From positions 62,001 through 126,000 of the forward strand of contig CAIOAN010000007.1 of the NCBI GenBank assembly GCA_903855995.1: 64,000 bases of DNA, in the 5' to 3' direction. This DNA comes from an uncultured Opitutia bacterium. Its GTDB lineage: Bacteria; Verrucomicrobiota; Verrucomicrobiia; Opitutales; UBA953. Both the position numbers and the translations under genes were made by a program. This document shows, in pieces, positions 8,194-18,783 of this stretch. Each line of letters opens with the position of its first letter. Position 1 is the stretch's first letter. The notes beneath the pieces were generated by a model. The model worked only from the letters and a program-made list of their open reading frames with translations. It was not told the origin of the DNA and searched no databases.

Positions 8194-9600
8194 ATGTCCG
8201 CACGGAAGAAGGCACAGGCAACTTGGGGTGGTCGGTTTTCCGCCGGCCCGGCTGAATTGATGCTCCGTTTCGGAGAATCGGTCTCTTTTGACCACCGCCT
8301 CTGGGCCCAGGATATCCGGGGCTCCCAAGCCCATGCCACGATGCTCGCTCAGGTGGGTATCCTGACGAAGCGCGAGCGCGACGCGATCCTCCGGGGTCTC
8401 GACGGCATCGCGAAGGAGATCGCCGCGGGCAAATTCAAGTGGAGCCGCGAGCTGGAGGATGTGCACATGAACATCGAGAGCGCGCTGACGAAGCGCGTCC
8501 CGGCCGCCGCCAAACTCCATACGGCCCGCTCGCGGAACGACCAGGTCGCCACCGACGTGCGCCTCTGGATCAAGGATCAGTGCGATGCCGCCGACGCGGC
8601 GCTGGTCTCGTTGCTCAAGACTTTGGTGAAACTCGCCGCGGCCAATGCCGACGTCATCCTGCCGGGCTACACGCACCTGCAGCGCGCCCAGCCCGTCTCG
8701 GTCGCCCACCACCTGCTCGCCTACGCTGAGATGTTCGGTCGCGACCGCACTCGCCTCGCCGCCGCTAAGGCCTCGGCCAATTGGTGCCCACTAGGCTCCG
8801 GCGCCATCGCCGGTACGACGCTCCCGATCCGCCGCGAACTCACGGCGAAGCTGCTCGGCTTCGTGGACGCGAAGGGCCGCCCGCAGGTGACGGCCAATTC
8901 GATGGATGCCGTCGCCGACCGCGATCCGGCCACGGAGTTCTGCTTCGCGGCCGCCCTCTGCGGCGTCCACCTCTCACGCCTGGCCGAGGACATGGTCCTC
9001 TGGTCCTCCGCGGAGTTCGGCTTCGCGCGCATGCCCGACGAGTTCTCGACGGGCTCCTCGCTGATGCCGCAGAAGCGCAACCCGGACTCGATGGAACTCC
9101 TGCGTGGCAAGGCCGCCCGCTTCCAGGCTTCGCTGACGCATCTGCTCACGCTCACGAAGGGCCTACCGCTTACGTACAACCGCGACCTGCAAGACGACAA
9201 ACCGCCGCTCTTCGACGCCGCCGACCAGCTCATCCTGTCCGTCGCCGTCGCCGATGCTACGCTCGCGGGCACGAAGTTCCACAAGGCCCGCTGCCTCGCC
9301 GCCGCCTCCGATCCGGCGCTCCTCGCCACCGACCTCGCCGATTGGCTCGTCCGTAAGGGCATGCCTTTCCGTCACGCCCACCATGCGGTCGGGCGGCTCG
9401 TCGCGCTCGCTGAAAAATCCGGCGTGCCGCTCGATAAGGTTTCCGATACCGCCGCGCTGACCGCCGATCAGGCGTTCACGAAGGGCTGGCGCGAAGTCTT
9501 CAGTCTGCCGCGTGGTTTCGCCGCGCGCGAGAACACGGGCATGCCCGGCCCGAAGGCCGTGGCCCGTGAGATCGCCCGCTGGCAGAAGTCGCTCCGCTAA
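8194..9600 (+). CDS. argH: Argininosuccinate lyase
   Basis: The 468-residue cytoplasmic enzyme splits argininosuccinate into arginine and fumarate, the last step of arginine synthesis. It has the fumarase/aspartase superfamily signature [20 protein letters not shown], plus [16 protein letters not shown] and [20 protein letters not shown], which hold the catalytic His and substrate-binding residues. The usual start (WGGRFS follows about ten residues in) supports ATG 8194 rather than an upstream in-frame TTG. A LysE-type exporter begins 6 bp after the stop, suggesting an arginine synthesis/export pair. Confidence 0.97.
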   Translation: MSARKKAQATWGGRFSAGPAELMLRFGESVSFDHRLWAQDIRGSQAHATMLAQVGILTKRERDAILRGLDGIAKEIAAGKFKWSRELEDVHMNIESALTKRVPAAAKLHTARSRNDQVATDVRLWIKDQCDAADAALVSLLKTLVKLAAANADVILPGYTHLQRAQPVSVAHHLLAYAEMFGRDRTRLAAAKASANWCPLGSGAIAGTTLPIRRELTAKLLGFVDAKGRPQVTANSMDAVADRDPATEFCFAAALCGVHLSRLAEDMVLWSSAEFGFARMPDEFSTGSSLMPQKRNPDSMELLRGKAARFQASLTHLLTLTKGLPLTYNRDLQDDKPPLFDAADQLILSVAVADATLAGTKFHKARCLAAASDPALLATDLADWLVRKGMPFRHAHHAVGRLVALAEKSGVPLDKVSDTAALTADQAFTKGWREVFSLPRGFAARENTGMPGPKAVAREIARWQKSLR

Positions 9601-9606
9601 GCGCGG

Positions 9607-10239
9607 ATGAACGTCGGCCTGCTCATCGCTTCCTGTCTGATCGCGAGTCTCTCGCCCGGGCCGGCGACGCTATCGACGATCGAGACGTCGCTCCGCTACG
9701 GCCAACGTCGCGCCTTCTGGCACACGCTGGGACTCGCGTTCGGCGAGACGCCGCATCTATTCCTTTCACTCTTCGGGACGCTCTGGTTGCAGGAGCATTT
9801 TCCGTCGGCCCGCTTCCTGATCGCGGCGTCGGGCATGACCTATTTCCTGTACCTCGGCGCGACGCATCTGCTGCGGCCGCGTTCGAGCTTACCCGCGGGC
9901 GCAGCGCTCGAGGCCGGCCCGTGGCGGCTTTTCTTCCGCGGCGCTTGGGTCAATTTTTCTAACCCGAAAACGATCCCTTGGATGATCATTATCATTCAGG
10001 CCGCGAACGTGCCCGCCGATGGCCTCGCTACGCGCACGACGGGTATCTTCCTGCTCTGCACGCTGGGCTCGGAATTATCAGTGATGACGTTCTATGCTTT
10101 TCTCGGCGATCGGTTGCGTGTGCACTTGAAGGACGCCGCGACGATCCGCTGGGTGGATCGCGCGACGGGCGTTCTCTGGACGGCGCTGGGCGTGGTGATG
10201 GCGAGACAGGCGTATCAATTGCTCGAAGTCCTCCGTTAA
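9607..10239 (+). CDS. LysE/RhtB-family amino-acid exporter
   Basis: The 210-residue inner-membrane protein opens with the family motif (LLIASCLIASLSPGPATLST, matching the SPGP signature of LysE/RhtB) and has about six hydrophobic helices, with WVNFSNPKTIPWMIIII in the middle as in the family's conserved N-x-K-x loop. Family members export basic or neutral amino acids. The 6-bp distance to argH suggests translational coupling and arginine or a related compound as a possible substrate; this is inference from position. Confidence 0.85.
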   Translation: MNVGLLIASCLIASLSPGPATLSTIETSLRYGQRRAFWHTLGLAFGETPHLFLSLFGTLWLQEHFPSARFLIAASGMTYFLYLGATHLLRPRSSLPAGAALEAGPWRLFFRGAWVNFSNPKTIPWMIIIIQAANVPADGLATRTTGIFLLCTLGSELSVMTFYAFLGDRLRVHLKDAATIRWVDRATGVLWTALGVVMARQAYQLLEVLR

Positions 10240-10289
10240 CCGGGGCTCCGGGTGCTTGTAAGCTGTCAGGCGCCGATTTATAAAGAGGC

Positions 10290-11309
10290 ATGACCCTCCC
10301 CAGTCTCGCCCGTATGGTCGCCGTCGCGTCCGTCTTTGTCTCCTCGCTCTTCGCCGAAGAAGCCCCGAAGAAAATCGGCATCATCGGCCTCGATACCTCT
10401 CACGTGGTGGCGTTCACGACGGTCTTCAACAAGGGCCCGAAGAACCCCGCCGACGCCGCGAAGTTCGCCGGCTTCCGCGTGACGGCCGCCTTCGCCCAAG
10501 GCAGCAAGGATATCCCGGAGAGCACGGTGCACGTGCCCGACTACACGGCGAAACTCGAGGCGATGGGCGTCAAGGTCTACGACTCGATCGAGCAACTCTG
10601 CGCTCAGGTCGATTTCGTGATGCTCGAATCCAACGACGGCCGCGTCCACCTAGAGCAGGTCCTGCCGGTGTTCAAGGCGGGCAAGACGGTCTTCATCGAC
10701 AAGCCAATCGGTGGCTCGCTGGCCGATGTCATCCGAATCCAGGAAGCCGCGAAGAAGTCCGGCGCGACCTATTTCTGTTCTTCTTCGCTCCGCTTTGCGG
10801 CGAGCACCCAGGCGGTCGCCCAAGGTTCCGTGGGTAAGGTGAAGACGGCCTACACGACCAGCCCGGCCAGCCTCGAGCCGCACCACCCCGACCTCTACTG
10901 GTACGGCGTCCACGGCTGCGAAAGCCTTTACACGGTGATGGGCACGGGCTGCGTCTCGGTAAAGCGCGACAAGTCCGCCGAGGGCATGATCCAGGTCACG
11001 GGGAACTGGGGCGACGGCCGCGTGGGCATCTACCGCGAAGCCGACCGCAAAGCCAAGGGCGGACCCTACGGCGGCAAAGCCGTCGGTGATAAAGGCGAGG
11101 CCGCGATTGGCGCTTTCGATGGCTATGAAGTCCTGCTCGAGTCCGTCGTGAAGATGTTTCGCACGGGCAAGGCGCAGGTCTCTGCCGAAGAGACGCTCGA
11201 ACTTTATACCTTCATGGAAGCCGCCGATGAGAGCAAACGCCAGGGCGGCGCCGAAGTGAAGCTCGCCGACGTCCTCGCCAAGGCCCGCGCCGAAGTCGCC
11301 GGCAAATAA
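10290..11309 (+). CDS. Exported Gfo/Idh/MocA-family oxidoreductase
   Basis: The 339-residue protein begins with a Sec-like signal peptide (MTLPSLARMVAVASVFVSSL, cleavage near FAEE). The Rossmann start is modified (KIGIIGLDTSHVVAF instead of GxGxxG), a form seen in exported members from Planctomycetes/Verrucomicrobia. The catalytic-loop equivalent of EKP is DKPIGGSLADVIRIQ, and the C-terminal half carries HHPDLYWYGVHGCESLYTVM. Family enzymes oxidise or reduce sugars with tightly bound NAD(P). Export by a Sec rather than Tat signal would need the cofactor to be acquired outside or to be absent, which is odd. The substrate is unknown. Confidence 0.8.
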   Translation: MTLPSLARMVAVASVFVSSLFAEEAPKKIGIIGLDTSHVVAFTTVFNKGPKNPADAAKFAGFRVTAAFAQGSKDIPESTVHVPDYTAKLEAMGVKVYDSIEQLCAQVDFVMLESNDGRVHLEQVLPVFKAGKTVFIDKPIGGSLADVIRIQEAAKKSGATYFCSSSLRFAASTQAVAQGSVGKVKTAYTTSPASLEPHHPDLYWYGVHGCESLYTVMGTGCVSVKRDKSAEGMIQVTGNWGDGRVGIYREADRKAKGGPYGGKAVGDKGEAAIGAFDGYEVLLESVVKMFRTGKAQVSAEETLELYTFMEAADESKRQGGAEVKLADVLAKARAEVAGK

Positions 11310-11311
11310 CA

Positions 11312-11640
11312 GGTAGGGATGCGATGACATCGCATTCGCCGCCTCTCTGTCGCTCCCAACCGCTTACCACTGCCACCTGTCATGGGCAAGGACAGCACCA
11401 CATGCTGTCCTCGTCTGCCACCAGGGTAGGGGTGCCACTGCGTGGCGTCCGTGGGCGTACGGATGATGTAGCTCGGATGACTCGCCCGACTCTCTGACGC
11501 TCTCCTCGCGAACGGACGCGACGCCGTCGCGCCCCTACCTTCTACCTCTGCTTCGCAGCCGTTCACCACGCCAGCAGATACTAGGGTGTTTCTACTCCGC
11601 CAATTACGTTGAACTCCTGACGCCCTTCGCAAGATGGCCG
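11312..11640. repeat. Intergenic array of GTAG-tagged palindromes
   Basis: This 330-bp gap has no credible gene. It holds at least four hairpins: tag GGTAGGG (11312-11318) followed by ATGCGATGACATCGCAT (11319-11335); a GACAGCAC/GTGCTGTC-type hairpin (11390-11410); GGTAGGG (11426-11432) running into an imperfect GTGCCAC/GTGGCG hairpin to 11450; and GCGACGCCGTCGC (11518-11530) followed by CCCCTACC. All stems except the second have the tag or its complement at one foot. None has a T-tract, so they are not ordinary terminators. Confidence 0.85.
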
Positions 11641-11641
11641 C

Positions 11642-13714
11642 ATGCGATTCGGTCCAAAAATTAGCCTCCACTTGCTGCTGGCGACCTTGGCAACCTTATC
11701 CCTCTCCGCCGAGACCGTCTGGCTTGATGACCTGAACCTGAAGCCGATCGTCCAAGGCTACGGACGGCCGATGAAAAATCGCTGCGCGGCGAAGAATCCC
11801 GAGGAGGCCAAGCCGCTCAAAATCCACGGCAAGGTGTTCGAGCGCGGCGTGGGCACGGTCGCCGAAAGCGTGTTCGTCGTTCATCTCGACGGGGCAGCGA
11901 AGACGTTCTCGGCCCAGGTCGGACTCGACGACGCCAAGCGCGGCTCCTCCCGTTCGAGCGTGGAGTTCTTTGTCATCGGTGATGGCCAGATGCTTTGGCG
12001 CAGCGGCGTGATGCGTACCGGCACAGAAGCGAAGACCTTTGCGGTGAACGTCGCCGGGGTGAAGCAGCTGCTGCTTAAGGTGGGTGACGCCGAGGATGGC
12101 GATAACGATGACTACGCGGATTGGGCGGATGCTCGTTTCGAGACGACGGGCGCCAAGACGTTCCGCACCTCGGGTGAGCCGACCCCGGCGCCAGTCGCCC
12201 CGTATATCCTGACTCCCCCAGCCCCGGCCACGCCGCGCATCAACGGCCCGGGCGTGTTCGGCGTTCGCCCGGGCTCGCCTTTCCTGTATGCCATCCCCGC
12301 CACCGGTGAGCGTCCGCTGACCTACTCCGCGCAGGGTCTGCCCGCTGGCCTGAAACTGGATCCGCAGACGGGTCGGATCTCGGGAAGCTTGTCCGCCAAG
12401 GGTGAATCCATCGTGACGCTCGGTGCCAAGAACGCCCGCGGTTCGGCCGAGAAACGCTTCCGCATCGTCTGCGGCGATACCATCGCGCTGACTCCGCCGA
12501 TGGGCTGGAACAGCTGGAACTGTTTTGCCCAGACGATCTCAGCCGACAAGGTGAAGGGCGCCGCTGACGCGATGGTCAGTAGCGGGCTCGCCGACCACGG
12601 CTGGTCCTACGTCAACCTCGACGACTACTGGCAGAACCACCTTCCTACGGACGAGAAGCCTCTCCAGGACCTGGTGCGCCCGTTCCGCGACGAACGCGGC
12701 GTCATCGCTTCCAACGTCCGCTTCCCGGATATGAAGGGTCTGGCGGACTACATCCATGACCGCGGCCTCAAGGCTGGCATCTACTCCTCGCCGGGCCCGA
12801 CGACCTGCGGCAAGTGCGCGGGTAGCTGGCTACATGAGGCGCAGGACGCCCGCACTTTTGCTGAATGGGGCTACGACTTCTTGAAGTACGACTGGTGCAG
12901 CTATGGTCAGGTCGTGGGCGGCGAGGTCGCCAATCCGCACGGCGTGCCGATCCGGAAGGGTTCCAAGGACGACGCTTTTATGACGTACCCCTTCAAGGTC
13001 ATGGGAGACCAGCTGCGTGCCCAGAAGCGCGATATCGTCTTCAGCCTCTGCCAATATGGTAACAATGATGTCTGGAAATGGGGCTCAGCCGTCGGTGGCA
13101 GCGCCTGGCGCACCACGGGCGACGTCAACGACTCCTGGCGCAGCGTCAAAGCGATCGGGTTTTCCCAGGACCAGTCCGCCGCCTACACGAAGCCGGGCAG
13201 CTGGACCGACACGGACATGCTCATCCTCGGCTGGATCGGCTGGGGTCGCCTGCGCCCGACGTCGTTGAGCGCCGACGAGCAATATTCCCACGTCAGCCTC
13301 TGGTGTATGCTATCCTCTCCTTTGCTCATCGGTTGCGACATGACGAAACTGGATGCCTTCTCCCTGAATCTGCTGACCAATGATGAGGTCATCGCCGTGA
13401 ATCAGGATGAGCTGGGCAAGCAGGCCACCTGCGTAACTCGGCTCTATGAAGTCGACGGCTTGGTCGCCGACGTCCGCGTGTACGCCAAGGACCTTGCCGA
13501 TGGCAGCCGGGCGGTGGCCTTCTTCAACCTCGGCGCGGAGCCCGTGAAGCTCGACTTCAAGGACTTCGCCAAACTCGGCCTCTCGGGCCGGCAGGTCGCC
13601 CGCGATCTCTGGCGTCAGAAGGACATCATCTCACTCGACACTTCCAAGGACAGCCTCCCGCTGAGCCTCCCTGGCCACGGCGTGATGCTCACGAAGTTCT
13701 CCTCGGCCAAGTAA
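11642..13714 (+). CDS. Secreted alpha-galactosidase, GH27, with NPCBM and Ig-like domains
   Basis: The 690-residue precursor has a signal peptide (about residues 1-23), an NPCBM carbohydrate-binding domain (about 25-170: LNLKPIVQGYGRPMKNR, FERGVGTVAESVFVVHLDG), a putative Ig-like domain (about 195-280: LTYSAQGLPAGLKLDPQTG, RISGSL) and a GH27 TIM barrel (from about 284: LTPPMGWNSWNCFAQTISA). The nucleophile is Asp417 in LKYDWC and the acid/base is Asp494 in GDVNDSW, matched to human GLA; PGSWTDTDMLILG is also conserved. It removes terminal alpha-galactose from oligosaccharides outside the cytoplasm. Repeats flank it on both sides. Confidence 0.93.
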   Translation: MRFGPKISLHLLLATLATLSLSAETVWLDDLNLKPIVQGYGRPMKNRCAAKNPEEAKPLKIHGKVFERGVGTVAESVFVVHLDGAAKTFSAQVGLDDAKRGSSRSSVEFFVIGDGQMLWRSGVMRTGTEAKTFAVNVAGVKQLLLKVGDAEDGDNDDYADWADARFETTGAKTFRTSGEPTPAPVAPYILTPPAPATPRINGPGVFGVRPGSPFLYAIPATGERPLTYSAQGLPAGLKLDPQTGRISGSLSAKGESIVTLGAKNARGSAEKRFRIVCGDTIALTPPMGWNSWNCFAQTISADKVKGAADAMVSSGLADHGWSYVNLDDYWQNHLPTDEKPLQDLVRPFRDERGVIASNVRFPDMKGLADYIHDRGLKAGIYSSPGPTTCGKCAGSWLHEAQDARTFAEWGYDFLKYDWCSYGQVVGGEVANPHGVPIRKGSKDDAFMTYPFKVMGDQLRAQKRDIVFSLCQYGNNDVWKWGSAVGGSAWRTTGDVNDSWRSVKAIGFSQDQSAAYTKPGSWTDTDMLILGWIGWGRLRPTSLSADEQYSHVSLWCMLSSPLLIGCDMTKLDAFSLNLLTNDEVIAVNQDELGKQATCVTRLYEVDGLVADVRVYAKDLADGSRAVAFFNLGAEPVKLDFKDFAKLGLSGRQVARDLWRQKDIISLDTSKDSLPLSLPGHGVMLTKFSSAK

Positions 13715-13934
13715 GTATCTGCCTCAGCCCGTGGCCGCCGGATGGTGGCCGCAAAGGCAGGGGCAGGACTACGTCATGCCCTATTAATCCTAAAGGCCGC
13801 GGCGTAGCCTCGCCCCTACCTTGGCGTTCACCGTTCGGCGGCTTGTCTCTCTCCATACTCCATACTCGATACTCCATACTCTCCCTCGGCGGCATTTGCT
13901 TCGCCACCGATCCCCGCGCCGCGCCCGCCCCGCT
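13715..13934. repeat. Intergenic palindromes and ATACTCN tandem tract
   Basis: No gene is seen in these 220 bp. Degenerate hairpins of the GTAG-tagged type occur (GGCAGGACTACGTCATGCC around 13773; a GGCCGCGGCGTAGCCTCGCC-like one ending in CCCTACC near 13820). At 13853-13882 a tract of four copies of a 7-bp unit, ATACTC plus one variable base, is found. Confidence 0.7.
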
Positions 13935-14261
13935 TCACTCCTCCGTAAATCCATACTCCTTCAACATCCTCGCGACCGCCTCCGATAACGCGGGGCGAAT
14001 CGCGGTCGGCACGACCTTCTGCGCCTCAACGGTACAATGAATATACCCGAGCTTGCGCTCGGCGTCGGCGTCGCGTCCGGCGGCCTCGAGCCAGCGCTGC
14101 AGTACGGCGGCGGCTCGCGCCCACTCGGGCCAGTCGCTGTCGGCGCCATCCGCGGCCTCGACGAGCTTACACAAAGCGCACCCACGGAGGAATCGTTCGA
14201 CTACAGCGGCATCCTCCGCGCCGACGATCGTGACAAGCTTCTCCCTTTCACGCGCTTCCAT
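13935..14261 (-). CDS. Small protein of unknown function, coupled to metH
   Basis: The 108-residue soluble protein starts at ATG 14261, two bases after the metH stop, so translation is probably coupled. It is predicted all-helical, with MEAREREKLVTIVGAEDAAV, FLRGCALCKLVEAADG (CxxC) and KLGYIHCTVEAQKVVPTAIR. I do not recognise the family. The CxxC pair and a third Cys at IHC could be a metal or redox site, but this is speculation. Codon use looks like its neighbours. The position suggests a job linked to methionine or cobalamin metabolism. Confidence 0.65.
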   Translation of the reverse strand: MEAREREKLVTIVGAEDAAVVERFLRGCALCKLVEAADGADSDWPEWARAAAVLQRWLEAAGRDADAERKLGYIHCTVEAQKVVPTAIRPALSEAVARMLKEYGFTEE

Positions 14262-14263
14262 GG

Positions 14264-17200
14264 TCAGGTCTTGTAACCAAGCACGGGGCGCAGCCACTTC
14301 TCGGCCTGCTCAATGCTCCAGCCCTTGCGCTTGGCGTAGTCCTCGACCTGGTCGCGGCCGAGATGATCGACGTCGAAGTAGATAGACTTGGGGTTGCCGA
14401 AGTAGAGGCCCGACACTGACGCCGCCGGATTCATGGCAAACGATTCGGTCAGGGTGCAACCAAGGCGATCCGCATCGAGCAAGCGCCAGATTTCGGCTTT
14501 CTCGGTGTGCTCGGGGCACGCGGGATAGCCAGCGGCGGGACGACGGCCGGCATACTTCTCGTCGACGAGTTCTTCGACGGTGAGGGCTTCGCTCGGTGCG
14601 TAACCCCAAAGTTTCATGCGCACTTCGCGGTGCAGCCACTCGGCACAGCCTTCGGCCAAGCGATCGGCGAGGGCCTGGATGAGAATCTGGCGGAAGGGGT
14701 CGGTATGCTTGAACGAGGCGGCGTAATCTTCGATCTCTTGGCCAGCCGTGACGGCGAACGCCCCAAGGTGGTCGCCCTGGTCGCCCGATACGAGATCCGC
14801 CAGTGAGCGACAGGTGTCCACCTTCGGACGCTGACGCTGGTCGCGCAGGAAGTGGAAGCGGCCGAGTTTCTTGGTCTGGGCCGCATCACCGAAGACTTCG
14901 ACGTCATCTCCGACGCGCCGCGCCGCCCACACGCCGGCGACGCCGCGCAGGCGGAAGCGTTTCTCGCGGATCAGTCCGTCGAGCTCGACCCGGGCCGCAT
15001 CAAAGAGCTTGCGCGCTTCATGACCATATTTGGCCGACTTAAAGATCTGCGGGAAAGCGCCCTTGAGCGACCACGTGACGAAGAAAGGTGTCCAATCGAT
15101 GAGCTCGGCGACGGCGGCCGGGTCGATGTTGTCAAACACGGTGACACCCGGCTGACGTGGCGCGGGCTGCACGGGTGCGGCGGTCAGGAGCGGACGGGTG
15201 CGCGCCTCGGCGAGCGGAATGACCACGGCTGGCTGCTGCTTGTCGTAGGCGACACGCATCTCGGCCTGGCTGGTGCGGAGTTCAGCGATAAAGCTGTCTC
15301 GCTTCGCGGGGTTGAGGAGGTCGCTGCACACGGTCGTGACGAGCGAGGCATCCCCGACATGGACCATGGGGCCATCGTAATGCTCAGCGATCTTGATGGC
15401 GGTGTGCTCCTTGGAAGTCGTGGCCCCGCCGATGAGGAGCGGGGTGTTGATGCCGACGCGCTTCAGTTCCTTGGCGACGGTCACCATCTCTTCAAGCGAA
15501 GGGGTGATCAGACCGGACAGGCCGATGAAATCGGGTTTCAGACGCTGGGCTTCGCTGACAATCTTCTGCGTGGGCGTCATGACTCCCAGGTCGGTGACGG
15601 CGTAATTATTACACGAGAGCACCACGCCGACGATATTCTTGCCGATGTCGTGGACGTCGCCGCGCACGGTCGCGATGAGGAAGTTGCCCTGGGTGGAGCC
15701 GCCGACTTTCTCGGCGGCCATGAAGGGCTCGAGGTGGGCGACGGCGGTCTTCATGACCTTGGCCGACTTGACCACCTGCGGGAGGAACATCTTCCCTTCA
15801 CCAAAGAGCTGACCGACGACACGCATGCCGTCCATCAGCGGGCCTTCAATCACGAGCAATGGGCGGCCAAGGGCGACGCGCGCTTCCTCGGTGTCAGCGA
15901 CGACGAAGTCATCGATGCCCCGCACCAGCGCATGGGCGAGGCGTCCCGCCACCGGCAGCGAACGCCATTCGTTCTTCTTGGAGGTATCGACTTCGGTCTT
16001 GGTGCCGGCGAACCGCGGGGCAGCCTCCATCAGGCGGTCCGTGGCATCTTCACGGCGGCACAACACGAGGTCTTCGACGAGGTCGCGCAGCTCGGGGTTG
16101 ATCTCAGTGTAGACCTCGAGCATCCCGGCGTTGACGATCGCCATGTCCAATCCGGCCTTAATCGCGTGGTAGAGGAAGACGGAGTGGATGGCCTCGCGCA
16201 CGGGGTTGTTGCCGGCAAAAGCGAAGGAGACGTTCGACAGGCCACCCGAGGTGCGGGCGCCCGGGCATAGGCGTTTGATTTCCGTGACGGCTTCGATGAA
16301 ATCGAGCGCGTAACGGTTGTGCTCCTTCATCCCCGTGCCGACGGTCAGGATGTTCGCATCAAAGATGATGTCTTGCGGATCGACGCCCGCCTGTTCGGTG
16401 AGAATGCCGAAGGCGCGCACGCAGATGCGGACCTTATCGATGAGCGTCGCGGCCTGTCCCTTTTCATCGAATGCCATGACGATCATGGCCGCACCGTAGC
16501 GACGGCAAAGGCGCGCCCGGCGGATAAACTCCGCTTCGCCTTCCTTGAGGGAAATTGAATTCACGATGGCCTTGCCCTGCACGCAGCGCAGGCCGGCTTC
16601 GATGATGTCGAAATTCGACGAATCGATCATGAACGGCACACGCGCGATGTCCGGCTCGGTCGCCGCCATGTTCAGGAACTTCGTCATCGCGGCCGCACCG
16701 TCCAGGAGGCCCGCGTCGAAATTGATATCGATGATGCTGGCGCCAGCTTCGATCTGCTGCTTGGCCACGCGGAGGGCGGAACGATAGTCGTCCGACTCGA
16801 TCATCTTCTTGAAGATCTTCGAGCCGGCCACGTTCGTACGTTCGCCGACATTTACAAAAGTGCCTGGGCCGCCGACGATGTTCAACGGCTCGAGGCCAGA
16901 GAGCTGCAACGCCGGGGCGGTGGCGACCGCCGGGCGGGGTGGGTATTTCTCGGTGCGGCGGCGGATGGCGGCGATGTGGCCGGGCGTGGTGCCGCAGCAA
17001 CCGCCGACGATGTTGACGAGCCCGTCGCGGGCGAAGGTCTCGAGAATGGCCGCCGTATCTTCCGGGCCTTCGGGGAAGCCCGTCGGGGAAAGCGGATTGG
17101 GCAGGCCGGCGTTCGGGTAGCAGGAGACAAAGATATCGGCCTTCTTCGCCAGCTCGGCGATGTGCGGGCGCATTTGCTCGCCCCCGAGGGCGCAGTTCAT

Positions 17201-17953
17201 GCCGATACTCATCGGCTGCGCGTGGCGCACGGAATTCCAAAAGGCTTCGGTGGTCTGGCCAGTCAGCGTGCGCCCGGAGGCATCGGTGATGGTGCCGGAA
17301 ATCATCAACGGCAGGCGGAAGCCGCGGGCCTCGAAGGCTTCGTCGATCGCAAACAGCGCCGCCTTCAGTACGAGGGTGTCGAAGACCGTCTCGCACAGAA
17401 TTAGGTCCGCCCCGGCATCGATCAGGGCGTCGACTTGTTCGCGGTAAGCATCGCGCACCTGGGTGTACGTGACATCGCGCTTGGCGGAGTCATTGACGTC
17501 ACGCGACATCGAGAGGGTCTTGTTCGTCGGACCAATGGCCCCGGCGACGAACGCGTCCTTGCCCGGATTTGCGGCCTTGAAGGCATCGACGGCCTCGCGG
17601 GCGACTTTGACGGCGGCGGTGTTCAGCTCGCGGACGAGGTGGCCCATCTTATAATCCTCCATCGCGATGGAGGTGCCGTTGAAAGTGTTCGTCTCGAGGA
17701 TGTCAGCCCCGGCGTCGAGGTACGCGCGGTGGATATTGCGGACGACTTCCGGCTTGGTGATGACGAGGAGGTCGTTGTTGCCCTTGAGCTCGCCGGGGTG
17801 GTCCGCGAAACGCGTGCCGCGGTAGTCCTGCTCCTGCAGCTTGAACTGCTGGATCATCGTGCCCATCGCGCCGTCGAGATAGACGATGCGTTGGCGCAGG
17901 AGGGCCTCAAGGCGCTCGCCGGCGGGGTTCAAAGGGAGTCTCTGACGGGACAT
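14264..17953 (-). CDS. metH: Cobalamin-dependent methionine synthase
   Basis: The 1229-residue cytoplasmic enzyme moves a methyl group from 5-methyltetrahydrofolate to homocysteine via methylcobalamin. All four modules are present: homocysteine-binding (about 10-335, zinc ligands in [14 protein letters not shown]), pterin-binding (about 355-630, [20 protein letters not shown]), cap/B12-binding (about 650-900, [11 protein letters not shown] with the cobalt-ligand His768) and the S-adenosylmethionine reactivation domain (about 925-1229, [19 protein letters not shown]). The length equals the family norm. Only 49 bp separate it from rsmG and no cobalamin or SAM riboswitch is visible there. Confidence 0.98.
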   Translation of the reverse strand: MSRQRLPLNPAGERLEALLRQRIVYLDGAMGTMIQQFKLQEQDYRGTRFADHPGELKGNNDLLVITKPEVVRNIHRAYLDAGADILETNTFNGTSIAMEDYKMGHLVRELNTAAVKVAREAVDAFKAANPGKDAFVAGAIGPTNKTLSMSRDVNDSAKRDVTYTQVRDAYREQVDALIDAGADLILCETVFDTLVLKAALFAIDEAFEARGFRLPLMISGTITDASGRTLTGQTTEAFWNSVRHAQPMSIGMNCALGGEQMRPHIAELAKKADIFVSCYPNAGLPNPLSPTGFPEGPEDTAAILETFARDGLVNIVGGCCGTTPGHIAAIRRRTEKYPPRPAVATAPALQLSGLEPLNIVGGPGTFVNVGERTNVAGSKIFKKMIESDDYRSALRVAKQQIEAGASIIDINFDAGLLDGAAAMTKFLNMAATEPDIARVPFMIDSSNFDIIEAGLRCVQGKAIVNSISLKEGEAEFIRRARLCRRYGAAMIVMAFDEKGQAATLIDKVRICVRAFGILTEQAGVDPQDIIFDANILTVGTGMKEHNRYALDFIEAVTEIKRLCPGARTSGGLSNVSFAFAGNNPVREAIHSVFLYHAIKAGLDMAIVNAGMLEVYTEINPELRDLVEDLVLCRREDATDRLMEAAPRFAGTKTEVDTSKKNEWRSLPVAGRLAHALVRGIDDFVVADTEEARVALGRPLLVIEGPLMDGMRVVGQLFGEGKMFLPQVVKSAKVMKTAVAHLEPFMAAEKVGGSTQGNFLIATVRGDVHDIGKNIVGVVLSCNNYAVTDLGVMTPTQKIVSEAQRLKPDFIGLSGLITPSLEEMVTVAKELKRVGINTPLLIGGATTSKEHTAIKIAEHYDGPMVHVGDASLVTTVCSDLLNPAKRDSFIAELRTSQAEMRVAYDKQQPAVVIPLAEARTRPLLTAAPVQPAPRQPGVTVFDNIDPAAVAELIDWTPFFVTWSLKGAFPQIFKSAKYGHEARKLFDAARVELDGLIREKRFRLRGVAGVWAARRVGDDVEVFGDAAQTKKLGRFHFLRDQRQRPKVDTCRSLADLVSGDQGDHLGAFAVTAGQEIEDYAASFKHTDPFRQILIQALADRLAEGCAEWLHREVRMKLWGYAPSEALTVEELVDEKYAGRRPAAGYPACPEHTEKAEIWRLLDADRLGCTLTESFAMNPAASVSGLYFGNPKSIYFDVDHLGRDQVEDYAKRKGWSIEQAEKWLRPVLGYKT

Positions 17954-18002
17954 CGACCCTACCGTGCGGTTTGCCGCCCAAGGGTCAAGGCACGGGGCGG
18001 AC

Positions 18003-18710
18003 CTATTGCGTCATCCCCGGCAGATCGGGCTTCTTGCAACGCAGGAGGTCCTGGCTGCGGTAGAGCACGATCCGCTTCCCCTCGAACTTCTCGTCGTCCC
18101 AGAGGAGTGGGCGGAGTTCAAAACTGAAGACGGGGTTCAAAAAAGAAACCTCGGCCTCGACCGCGGCGTCGCCGCCCTGCCAATAGAGGATGCCGTTGGG
18201 TAGCGAATGCTTCGCGCCTTTGCACAGGAGCTGGCGCGTGTTGTGGACAAACGTGCGCAGGTCCGCCACGGCCCGGCCGGTGACGAAATCATGCTCGTGG
18301 TTCATGGTCTCAGCGCGGGCATTCTTGACGTCGACGTTCTTGAGGCCGAGGCGCGTAGCGATGTCCTGGACGACGGTGATTTTCTTGCCCACGGAGTCGA
18401 CGAGGGTGAAGCGGGCCTTGGGGTACAGGACGGCCATGATGAGTCCGGGGAAGCCGCCGCCGGTGCCCACGTCCATGACGCGGCAGCCATCCATGAGCTT
18501 GAGGAATTTCACCGGGGCGATCGATGGCGCGTAGTGGTGGCGCTCGAGGTTCTCGATGTCCTTCCGCGAGACCAGGTTGATCTTCTCATTCCATTCGCGG
18601 TGGAGCGCGGCCATGGCGGTCAGCTGTTCCCACTGGGCGGGCGTGACTTCCGGGAAGAGAGGGATGAGGGACTGCATTGCGAGGCCGTCAGCGTGGGGTT
18701 CATCGGGCAT
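18003..18710 (-). CDS. rsmG: 16S rRNA (guanine527-N7)-methyltransferase
   Basis: The 235-residue protein (start ATG 18710; MQSL at 18677 is an alternative) methylates G527 of 16S rRNA with S-adenosylmethionine. The class I methyltransferase motif [20 protein letters not shown] and the preceding [19 protein letters not shown] are diagnostic. The MetH-supplied methionine/SAM link with the downstream gene may be coincidental. It is divergent from the Dabb gene at 18784. Confidence 0.95.
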   Translation of the reverse strand: MPDEPHADGLAMQSLIPLFPEVTPAQWEQLTAMAALHREWNEKINLVSRKDIENLERHHYAPSIAPVKFLKLMDGCRVMDVGTGGGFPGLIMAVLYPKARFTLVDSVGKKITVVQDIATRLGLKNVDVKNARAETMNHEHDFVTGRAVADLRTFVHNTRQLLCKGAKHSLPNGILYWQGGDAAVEAEVSFLNPVFSFELRPLLWDDEKFEGKRIVLYRSQDLLRCKKPDLPGMTQ

Positions 18711-18783
18711 GAGGCAAGGACGCCTTTGACCCGCGCACTTTGCTGTTTCCTTCCGTCGGGAGTTCTCCAAACCTACCCGCCTC

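Noticed and set aside
14852-16270. 472-codon open frame on the + strand opposite metH
   Set aside because: It lies entirely antisense to a clear metH, with Gly/Asp/His/Arg-rich composition typical of mirrored GC-rich codons and no recognisable domain.
17954-18002. Cobalamin or SAM riboswitch before metH
   Set aside because: Only 49 bp separate metH from rsmG and no B12-box or SAM-riboswitch core is visible.
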